From positions 3,897,001 to 3,961,000 of the forward strand of contig NC_081822.1 of assembly GCF_030704535.1 (NCBI RefSeq): a stretch of 64,000 nucleotides of DNA, in the 5' to 3' direction. Of this stretch, positions 10,879-21,681 are shown piece by piece. A program made the translations under genes and the position numbers. The first letter of the stretch is position 1. Each line of letters starts with the position of its first letter. Source of the stretch: Vitis vinifera (Eukaryota > Streptophyta > Magnoliopsida > Vitales > Vitaceae). The notes beneath the pieces were generated by a model that had not been told where the DNA came from, ran no database searches, and worked only from the letters and a program-made list of their open reading frames with translations.

Positions 10879-13800
10879 TATTCATGTTTAACTTTAAATG
10901 GTGACTAGACTTGTAGATCTGGCAGGACCGCAGCTACATCCACCAAAACCTGGAGTATAGATCAACTCTAGATGAAAAACTTCTAAGGCTCAATCAGTTT
11001 TGGAAATCCATGGAAGGAGATCTGCCGAATGGATGGACTATAGATAGAAAAAACTGTGGAAAAAACATGTAAAGCAGAATCAATATAAGAAGGCCCTAGT
11101 TATGACTTATGATGAGTGATTTGTCCTGATTTCCTCTCCGATCCCAGATTGTATAAGAACTTCTCCAACTGGCCCCTTCTGTTCTATTTTAAGAAAGGCA
11201 TGGAGAGAAGGTTCAGTTCATCTTAATGATCAGGATGCTCTCGAGAATCTTTTGAATTTACGTGCCTCGGGGAATATCCTACGTTACAGATCACTCAAGG
11301 GAAAAAGAGGATTTGGTATGATCTCTTATCAGTATTATCAATGGAAACACAGATTTGTCAGCTTGACCATGTTCATAGAAAGGTATTGTATGTTGAGGGG
11401 TTTCTCCGCATATTTTTTCCTCTGCATTTTTTAGTTGTCTAATTGATAAAATATTGCTTCATAGTTTGTTCCTAAACCAATCTAATTTCATCCTTTTCAG
11501 ATATTTCATGCCTTGGGAAGGATGCTGTATGAAACACTGACCAACTTTTCAGCTTTCTGGATGTTCTGATTTCATGCAAATCAGGTCTGTTTTAGGAATT
11601 TGCTTTATGTATTATTCTTCTTTGCCTTAACGTGGAACAGAAATTTGTAAACCAATGACAATTGATTTATCATCAATGGCATGGAAAATGGAAAAACCTT
11701 GAGGAGCTAATGCAGACCAGAGCAAATACAAAAAACCTTGATTACCTTATTATCCTTTTATCCTATGAGGCTCAGCTCTTCTGCGAACTAAACCTTGAAC
11801 AGCTAGTTTCATTGTGAGCAAAAAATGCAGGCCAGAACATGAGGAAATCAACAGGTTGAGGTTAATCAGACTTAAATCACCACAAACTAGCAGTGCCGGA
11901 AAACAGAGGATGGTATGGAGGCAAGACACTCTTTGTTTGGTTTCCTTGAGGGTTTGATCAGCTCTTGACAAGTAATTTTGCCCCAGTCATAGATTATATT
12001 ATTTGGTAAAACTTATTTTATGAACGAATGTTCTAGTAGGATTTAAAAGTAAACAAAGGCAATAAAAATATAGGAATTTCTGGAGGAGCGTCACGAAACA
12101 ATGTGCGGATTTGACATTGAAAACATTTGGTATTGAAATTGAAGTTTTGGTCTTTTTCAAAGTAAAAATGATGGACCGCTTTGAAAACTTCTCCAAGTCT
12201 TTCTACGAATATTTAGGTGGCCCCTGTTGTACTTCACGATTACAAATTCTAATTTTATGAAATTCTTAGATCTTACTTCTACTTCACGATTTGGAATTCA
12301 AAGCCACAGACGCACCCCTCGGGCCTCAGGTCTCGGCAATAGCACTTCAAAGATATGAACAATGATGTTAGAGGTGGAAGTCTGTGGACTAGGTCAAGTT
12401 TGTCTTGCGGCCAAACTTAACCCAAATATGAAGTTTACTTGTTCAAACTCCAACCATCCCAAACACATTTTTCCAAACCCATTTGGGTTAAGCTTGAATT
12501 TGTAGGTACGTGTTCAAATTGATCATATTAAACATATTAAATAGGTTTAATGGGTCATGGTAAATAGTTGTGTTGAACAAAAACATGGGTAATTTATTGC
12601 TCAAACAAATGATAGTAATTTTTGCATAAAAATTTAAGATCTTTTAAAATCTTATTTTAAAAAGATAGCCGCTTTTAGAAAGTGTATAAAAAAAATTAAG
12701 GCATTAACAAAAATTTTACTATTTCAAAATTTCAAAAATTTAGAACTAATTTTTGCTTTTTATATACGAGTTATTGTATTATATATAAAAATGGGAAATT
12801 AACGTCAACCTTTATAAATCAACTTTATCTGCATTCTTTTAAAAATATTGTAAAATATATCCACATTTTTATAAGTCAAATAATTATTTATTAAAATACT
12901 ATTTTTTATATTAAATAAAATTATAAAAAATTTAATTTATCCTTTTAATTTGATAAAAATATATTACAAATAAATATATTATAAGTTTTTTATGATATAA
13001 ATCATTTTGAAAAAATTCTCTAGAGTTCTTATGTGATAAATAATTTTTGTTTTTCAATTATATAATTAATAATGATTTTATATTTTGTATTATATAAATC
13101 TACTTATCTTCTCTCTGTTTTTTTTTTAATAAAATTAAATAAAATTTTTTTTAGTTGTTATTAAATATTAATAATAAAATAATAAATTTAAAAAATAAAA
13201 AATATAATTAAAACTAAAATACTTAAAAATTAAATACAATTAAAACAAAATAAAAATTAAACACAATTAAAACCAATAAACTTAACATTTTAAACTTTTT
13301 TTGTTTATTGGTGCAATTTTGGGAAATAATTATCTAATTTGTAGAAAAATATATGTATTTTAGACTATTTTAAAATTGAAAAAGATAAAATTAATTTATA
13401 AAAGTTAATTTCATTTTTTTTATATGTTTTCAAATTAGTAAATTAAAACTCACATTTTCCTTAAAAAAATTATAATTACTTTTTCTTTTTAAAAATTGGA
13501 AACATGAAATATATAGAAACGAACACTTAGTTTCACACTTATTTAATTAGATTTGAGTATTAAGTTATATTTAGTGTACATTGTAAATGAATTGATTATC
13601 AAATTTCTTAGTCCATTATGAAAAAAATTTTAATATACTTTATGAAACTAAAAATTGTTACATAAATTCAACATCCCCATCACTAAATCTTTTTATCAAT
13701 CATCATACATTCAATAAATCAAAATCCCCATAAATAATATTTAAATTTTTATATAAAAACTATTATTATTTTATATTTTTAAAAAGCATGAAACAGAAAT

Positions 13801-14075
13801 GATCCAAATGAGTACATAATTTTACACTTATTTAATGCTATTTGACTATTTAATTAAGTTAGTATTAAACCAATAAACCATTAGATTATATTTAAGAAAT
13901 ATTTACAATGAATTGATTATCAAATATATGGTTTACTATGAAATATACAGATAAAATTAAAAATAATAAAAAATTTTAAAAATTTAAAATTATTTAATAT
14001 TTTTTATTTTTTTAAATATTACTTTTAAATCTATTTTTTGTTTTTTATTTTTAAATTTTCGGACAGTACTAAATT
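10879..14075. other. Spacer after the PPR gene, no further gene seen
   Basis: The first 0.7 kb has moderate base composition and may include the PPR 3' UTR. From about 12.5 kb the sequence becomes extremely AT-rich and holds the second copy of the dispersed repeat. Short ORFs on both strands here lack conserved motifs and credible starts. Confidence 0.55.
13020..13370. repeat. AT-rich dispersed repeat, copy 2
   Basis: Collinear with the copy at about 2640-3180: a TATATAAATCTAC block, an ATTAAAACTAAAAT tract, then GGGAAATAATTATC followed by an AT-rich tail. This copy is shorter by internal deletions. No terminal inverted repeats or target duplication could be fixed. Confidence 0.5.
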
Positions 14076-14149
14076 GCCCGGATGCGTCATACGTGGAAGT
14101 GTAAAAGAAAAGTAAGGGAGGGGAAATCGCGGGAATGTATTATTGACAA

Positions 14150-16273
14150 TTGGCGAGGGGCCCATATGCAACAAAATCCAAAAGAAGGGCCCACATATAA
14201 ATCCGCAAGGGGGTCGCGATCCGTTGGTGCGCTTTTCTTTTTAGCCCACGGAGTTCCCGCTTCTGGTGCCCGTGTCTCCTGTCTGAACATCGACTCCATC
14301 AGACGGTTTTAATTCAATCTTTAATTTCATACATTTATTCCTCAAATTTGTCTCCTTCTTCAGATCTCCTCAAGTGCTTCCAGATTTTCTACGCGGTTCT
14401 CTTTTCCAATCGACGCATCCGCTTCATCGGATCTGTAAGCTTTCTTGTTCAATTTTGTTGTTACTATTATTAGTCATTATTATTTTCATTATTTGACTGG
14501 GTCATCAATCTTGTATCGTTCCGAGATCTTTCATTAGATCAGATTGTGTTGCGAAAACCCTAATTTCGGTTTGTTGCTGAGAAAATATGGGAAAAAAAGA
14601 AAGAAACTGAATTGAATGTTCTTTCATCTGCAGTCGACTTTGCCTGATATAACTCTGTTGGCTTACCTGAGGTGAATGCTACATTTTTTTTTCTTCTGAA
14701 ATTAATATTTTATCTCCGTTAACTTTATTGGTATCAACTGGGGGCAATACGATCATTGCGTGTTTCACGAGATTGAAATGGATTGATTGTATCTCGCCTA
14801 TTCAAGATTTTTAACAGTGTCTGACCGAGATGTATCTAGTTTTGTTTTCATGATAATAAGAGATCGGGGTGCTGAGAAAATTCAATTTGAGTCATGTGTT
14901 TACTTTTCTTGCATTTCATTAGAGTTTCTTTAATAGTATTTGTCGGGTCTTGCATACTTTTTAGCTATATTCTGCAACCAAACGGGGCATTAGCTTTTTT
15001 TGCTCTCTTCTTTTTGTATGCACCTGTTTGGGCTTTGGATGCCTTGTTTGTTTCTCCTTTCACAACCTGCTATTCAACCTACACAGCCTCCATCACTCCC
15101 TCAACCCATGTTTTGATTCCGACTGAAGCATTCTTATATTTTTGTCTTCTGTTAACCTAGTTATTTGACAAGATATACTTGAAGATTGTTGGTCAATGAT
15201 TTGGCCTCTCTGCCAATGTGATTGATGTTTAGTTGTTTCATATAATTTCTGGTTGAATTCCCTCCCACTTTGTAGATTGGTTGTGATATCTGATTTATGA
15301 TGATGACACTGATTCAAGGTGGGGTTTTATTGAAGTTGTTGACACACAAAAGTGAACTGTGATTACTGATGTGATAATGAGTTTTGGAGTGCTGGGTAGC
15401 AGTCAGGAGTTCTCTACTGTCTAGTTGAATACTCCTTTTGCAGTCTACTAATTCATCTTAGGCCTGCTATTCATGCTTTCAATCTGTCATTGCAACATAG
15501 TGACAATTGACAAAAGGGAATGACAACATTTCCATGGCATCATTTTATTCACAAACTATGATAGTCGACTGTCCATTCAAATAGGAAACAAGAAAAAACT
15601 TCGATAGGATTGTTCTTGAACAGTGGTGTGAGTTCCCAGAAACTTGTAAATGAGTATAGGGCATTGAAATTACATTTTCATGCTAATGTCTAAATTTTCT
15701 GTGGAAGCTTTAGGCTAGCCAGGGTCACTATTTCTGAAGGTTACCCTGGTTTTCAGATTGTGTGGTAATATATGTTTGAAGAAGAAGTTATACAAGTATG
15801 CAGAGCACTTGCATTTTAACACCTTATTGTAATTAGTGATTCAAATCTTGACTACTGTTATTTTGAGTAGGGAATAAATCTGTTCCTCCATTCTTGTTAT
15901 TTTTATACGTGTTCTTGAATTAGTAAACACCACTGAAGGTCCAGAATCCAGGAAACTTCTCCATTTATAATTCCTTTGCGGATTTTCTGTGTTACAACTT
16001 TAACCTTGTTGGAGCTGTATGTTTACTTTCTTTGTGTTGAGCTGCCATTGTATTTAATATTATTGTTTGTATTCGTCTTTTTTAATCTAGTGAGTTGACA
16101 TTAAGTTGGTGTATTTACATGAAATGTTGTGATCTTTCAATTTTTTATGCCAACCTATTGCAGGGTGATGCAAATAGCTCTTTGAAGTGTCATTACCAGC
16201 CAGTTTCCAGCTAATTAAAATTTAATAGCCACTTTTTAATGAGTTAGGTTGCAAACTTAATATCATTGGCATC
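14150..16273 (+). promoter_or_regulatory. Promoter and three-part leader of the glutaredoxin-DUF547 gene
   Basis: GGGGCCCATATG at about 14157 and GGGCCCACATATAAAT at 14187-14202 give site II-like elements next to a TATA-like sequence. Leader exon 1 ends at 14434 before GTAAGC. Leader exon 2 follows CTGCAG at about 14634 and ends before GTGAATG at about 14671. Leader exon 3 starts at 16164 after TTGCAG and runs into the coding start. The two introns are about 0.2 and 1.5 kb. Leader exon 3 contains two tiny uORFs, 16168-16185 (MQIAL) and 16239-16247 (MS), both ending before the main ATG. Confidence 0.6.
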
Positions 16274-19200
16274 ATGGAAAATGAAAGCTCAACTGAGAAA
16301 AATGTGGTGAATTCTTCAACACCTGAAAAGGAGGGAGAAGTATGTTATCCACAGAAAGATCATGGAGAACAAATGAAAGCTTTGAGGATCAGTGAGGAAA
16401 GTCCCAATCCAGATAGCAATGAGGGTCTAGATGACTCGAATAACAAGGTGGATGATAGGAAGGAATTGGGGTCTGAAAATAAAAAAGAAATGAATCAGGA
16501 TGACTTGAATAACCAGGTTGATGAAAGTAAGGAATTGGAGTCTGAAAATAAAAGCGAAACATATCAGGATATCAAGGAAAATCTTAGTGAGGAGAAGGAA
16601 CCAGAGCCTGTCTTTGATGGAACTGAGATTCCTGGGATGGAAGCTAGCAGGAGTATGTCTACCCGTCCTTTGGATCTTGACACAGAAACACAAGGTTCTG
16701 CTTGGCCTGAGAAGGCTGTAGCACTTAAAAACTTTGTCAAGGAGAAAGGTACAGTTGCAGTCTCTAGTGTTTTGCGTGTCCTTTCGGGGAAAACAGAGGA
16801 GGATGTACATGCTGCTCAGGATGATGAAGATAAGAATAAAACTGGTGTTAAGGAGGTTGTAGATTCCCCCAAAGAAGGTGAAGCCAAAGAAGCATCTCAA
16901 AAACCAGTGGAACGGTCTGCATGGAATCCCCTAAACTATATTAAGATTTCGCGAGAAGTTGATGCAGAAAACAAAACCGAACAGAAGGAGGAAATCATTG
17001 AAGAACCTGCACGTCCAGTGGGTATGAAAGGAAGAATTATACTGTATACAAGATTAGGATGCCAGGAAAGTAAAGAGGTTCGGCGATTTCTACTTCAGAG
17101 AAGACTCAGATATGTTGAAATTAACATTGATGTGTACCCTAGCAGAAAGCTAGAGCTAGAAAAAATTGCAGGGTCTTGTGCTGTTCCGAAGTTGTTTTTT
17201 AATGAAGTCCTTATAGGGGGATTGAATGAGGTAAAGGGCCTTGATGAGTCTGGCAAGCTTGATGAGAAGATTAATTATGTGATTTCTGAAGCACCATCAT
17301 TTGAAGCTCCTTTGCCACCACTTTCTGGTGAAGATGACTTGTCCAGTAGTGGGGCAATTGATGAACTAGCTGCTATTGTCCTCAAAATGAAAGAATCTAT
17401 TGTTGTTAAGGACCGTTTTTATCGAATGCGCAGGTTCACCAACTGCTTTCTGGGCTCAGAAGCTGTGGATTTTATATCAGAAGATCAATACTTGGAAAGG
17501 GAAGAGGTTAGTGATATGTCCTCTTGAATACTAGTTGAAGAACCTGTTTTAAGGAATCAGCCAACCACTGGCCAAAGATAAAAAATAAAAACAACCTGCT
17601 AGCTTAGTTTTTATTCATGTTAATCTTCGTATTATTTTTTTGTTATGAGACAGGCTATTGAATTTGGGCGAAAACTTGCAAGTAAACACTTCTTCCAAAA
17701 CGTTCTTGAGTAAGTTATTCGAAGTTATCTGTTTCAAATGCCTTTTTATGCAATTTTGTGTTAATTTTTTTACTTATTTACTTGTAAACATTCCTTGACA
17801 TTCTTTTTGTTTTCTTGGGTCCTTTTTGATGTTTTACATTGCTCTAGTGAGAATGATTTTGAGGATGGCAACCATTTGTACCGGTTCTTGGACCATGATC
17901 CTGTAGTGTCGTCTCAGTGTCACAATTTCCTGAGGGGCATACTTGATGTGAAGCCAAAGCCTATAATAGAAATTGCATCAAGGCTTAGATTTTTGTCTTA
18001 TGCTATCTTTGAAGCTTACACATCAGAAGATGGAAAGCATGTTGATTACAGAAGTATCCATGGGAGTGAGGAATTTGCTAGGTTTGTTGGAGCCTTTAAA
18101 TTGTTTGGATAAATTCATTGTTGTCTTTTTATAATCATATATGCTTTTATGATCTAAAAAAGATTTCTTTCATAGGTATTTGAGAATAGTTGAGGAGCTC
18201 CAAAGAGTAGATTTGCAGGATATGCCAAGGGAAGAGAAGCTTGCTTTCTTTATAAATCTCTACAACATGATGGCCATCCATGGAATATTGGTGTGGGGTT
18301 TTCCAGTTGGACCACTTGAGAGAAGGAAGCTTCTTGGAGAATTTAAATATGTTGTTGGTGGGTGCACCTATTCACTTTCTGTTATTGCAAATGGCATCTT
18401 AAGGGGCAACCAGCGACCGCCATACAACCTCATTAAGCCATTTGGAATGAGAGACAGACGTGCCAAGGTAATTTGGTTGTTTATGAGATGAAACCTACTC
18501 CTATAATCACCACAGGGCAATGGTGCCATTGCTTTAGGGATTTAAAATTTGTTGATGAGCTCTTTTATGGGTCCGTGATAGCATAGTATATTCTGACTGG
18601 ACATACTGAAAAAGGTTCTGCATTTCAACAAGAAATTGGCATTTCCATATTTTCTGCGACCAAATTTGACCTGTTGTTTAAAATAAATCAAAGTAAACCT
18701 GCCTAAGTGAATATCCGGTTTTCAGTTCTGATTGGACCAGGCTTTAAGCTTTTCCTTTATTTATTTTCTTCCTTATGTCAAAATGCGGATATAAGATGAA
18801 GTAGAGGAGATGAAAGAGGTAAAGATAACCTTACCTTTGATGGGCATTTGTAGATGCTTGAAATCACTTCGGTGATTTTCGTAAAGCTTATAAAAGTTGG
18901 GTTTTTAGGTCTCTTCCTTTTCTGTGTTCATGATGAAGTTCTATGTCTTGACTGATCATTTAATTTAACCTCAGTTCCAAATTTATTCTTTTGCATCAGG
19001 TGGCTCTTCCTTACCCGGAGCCTCTTATCCACTTTGCACTGGTTTTTGGTACCCGATCTGGCCCTCCTCTCAAATGCTACTCACCTGGGAACATTGATCA
19101 AGAATTGGTGGAAGCAGCCCGTAATTTTGTAAGAAGTGGAGGATTAATTCTAGATGTTAATGCAAAGGTCGTATCAGCCAGTAAGCTCCTAAAATGGTAA

Positions 19201-20020
19201 GTTTCTAAGAGATGGCCGCAAATATGTCTTTAAATTTTTATTTTTCCAATAGGGCCTTAACCAGGTGTTAGAAAAAGAGTGAAACCTTGTGGCCTGCTTG
19301 ATGCTGGAAATGAAATGGATTTCTAAAAAGTTTTAGAGAACATGGTTAGTTTGGAACATTTTTTGATGATTAAAGTGCTTTTGTTTTTTTAAATATGAAA
19401 AAAAAAAAACAATATTTTAGACCAGTTTTCGGGAAATATTTTTGAAAATGATTTTGGAAAACATGCTATCTAACATGGTTCTATGTCATTTTTATTTTTC
19501 CCTCTTCTCTTCCCCCCCCCTCTCTCCCACGATGGAATCTGATTCTCAGTTAGTTTGATAAAGAAACATAAACATATCATTCTCTTCTATGAAGCGACTT
19601 TCTGCCACATTGTATACAACAATTCATGTTATAAGATTTGCACCATGAGTCTATGACCTCCATTATCTAATTGGGAAATGATTTGTCCTCTGAATTGCTT
19701 CTCAAAAGCTCGGCGACATTGCATACCCTTTTTCTTTATTTATTTATTAATTATTTTTATTTTTTTTACAAAACCATTGGCATTTATACCCCGTTTCTGT
19801 GTTTTGAGAAGCCAATCAGATACGCTGATTAGAAGATGGCTCTAATTTTTTCTCATCAATGCTCAGGTATAGTGTAGATTTTGGCAAGAACGAAGTTGAG
19901 GTATTAAAGCATGCAGCAAACTACTTGGAGCCACCCATCTCCGAAGAGTTACTGGAGGTGCTTGCTACCGGCCAGTTGAAAGTGATATATCAGCCTTATG
20001 ACTGGGGATTGAACTGCTAG
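16274..20020 (+). CDS. Glutaredoxin-DEP-DUF547 multidomain protein
   Basis: Six exons: 16274-17506, 17654-17709, 17848-18081, 18176-18467, 19000-19196, 19867-20020; 2166 nt, 721 aa, phases consistent. Residues 1-250 are acidic and low-complexity, with an imperfect 20-residue repeat (53-72 and 76-95; core KELGSENK/KELESENK). Residues 253-335 form a glutaredoxin-like domain (RIILYTRLGCQES; VPKLFFNEVLIGG). Its active site is C263-Q-E-S266, so one cysteine replaces the usual CxxC. Residues 367-450 are a DEP domain (RFTNCFLGSEAVDFI). Residues about 508-650 are DUF547 (EEKLAFFINLYNMMAIHGIL, ALVFGTRSGPPL, YSPGNID). Plants encode several proteins of this architecture, annotated as electron carriers, with no established substrate. 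The donor after 18081 (AGGTTTGT) is weak, but the joined frame is exact. No signal peptide or membrane segment is visible. Confidence 0.88.
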
Positions 20021-21681
20021 CATTAGTTTTCAGCTACCGTACATGCCAAAAGCAGATTTATACCGCTTCCCTGTTTTATCATGGGCCCTGCAATAGGGAA
20101 GTATCGATAATTGTGCCATTAATGATTTTCTTTTGATTCCATCTATCTGTCATCATTGGCAATGGCACCTAGGGTTCGTAGTGAATACTGGAGAACTGTC
20201 TTAGCATATAAACTTTTGACCTTTGATGAACTTGTTTCAAAGCACAAGGGAAAATCATTCAATTCACCATTTTTATTCCTTTCTCCTACTTTGCATGCGA
20301 TGCACACCTCTATTTATTTCCTATATTGTAATGGATAAATATCTCAGTTTTGTTCATCTGAAGCCCCTAAAGACCAAGTGCGCTTGGATGATACTACTGC
20401 ATAATGAAATGGTCAAGATAATAGAATCATACTCAACATTTCTTCCCTTGCAACTTTTTGATAACTAATACTTGAGTGATCAGTCGCTACATGTTTTAAT
20501 GTTCTTCCATACCCTGAGATAACTCTATCTAGTGTTTTTATTAAATTGAATCTAGGGGCAGGAGAAGGTTACAATTGATTGACTCTCTAACCTCTGATCA
20601 ATATGGTGAATTACAGCTCTGAGTCAATAATATCCTTTAGGTGCATGTTAGTCTCAATGCTGTGGACTTCTGTTCCAATTTGAATCCAACGGGGATTCTC
20701 TTCCTCTGCTCATTTCTCTCATCTATTTTTAAATCGTTGGCATGGGATGGATGAAAGTGCTGATCACATCATCTCACCCGGTCTAATGGATGTAATCCTC
20801 AGCTTACCAAATCATCCAAAGCCCAGTTGCTATGAATGAATTCAATCTCATTCGATCATCACACTTTGTGAAGGGATGTGCTGCCAAATTCAAGGTAGCT
20901 GTTTAACATCTATAGTTATTGTAGTGGTTTATGCTACATAGCTCCTTTTTAACTCTCTCTCAGGTAGTCTTAAATATCAGGCAGCTGCACCATTTTCATT
21001 CAAGTGATCCTGTCACATCACATCAGCTTCATATTTTTCTTAACTCAAATGGAATGGTTCAATAGGTGAATCTCCTTTCTGGTTCAGAAACTGGGAAACT
21101 GGATTAAATGATGATGGGAAAAATTTTAAATTGTTCATGAAATATAAATAAAAAGTCTATTGAGGAGAATGAAACAGCCCTAGTCTGTTGGATCTTTATT
21201 GGACAATAAACAAGTTGACAAAATCGATCAAATGGCATAGAACAGTTTTGACTCCAACATCGATCACACAAATGCAAATAAAGCCCCTGGCTAAGAAATA
21301 CCTATATTCAGTGACCTTTGACCTGTAGGACCAATGCATGATACATTGGGAACAAGTAGAATCATATCTAATTGTGTCTCAGTGTGCTTGCCTTTTTAGG
21401 TGGAGTTGGGGGGCTGACTGTTTAAAGGTTGAGGCACAAGGCAACTGTACCTAGAAGCAAACCCCGCTAAATCAGGAAACAATAAAGGTGAAGACCCTCT
21501 CACAAACTTTGGAAACAAGGCATTCAGCATCCTCACCTGTGTTACTGAAACATGTGGGCTTCCTATGGGAAGCTACTTCTGAAAGTGAAGATTTTGCAGT
21601 GCCTGCAACTATCAACTGGATCATCACCATCTTCTGTATGAATTACACTCAGATTGGTTGATGTACCACAAATTTGGTTTG
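20021..21681. other. Convergent intergenic region
   Basis: Lies between the stop codons of the plus-strand DUF547 gene and the minus-strand methyltransferase, so it should hold both 3' UTRs. No coding exon or repeat family was recognised. Short ORFs near 20156-20468 lack any family motif. Confidence 0.5.

Noticed and set aside
14894-15160. 88-codon hydrophobic plus ORF
   Set aside because: It lies in the leader intron of the DUF547 gene; the hydrophobicity reflects T-rich intron sequence.
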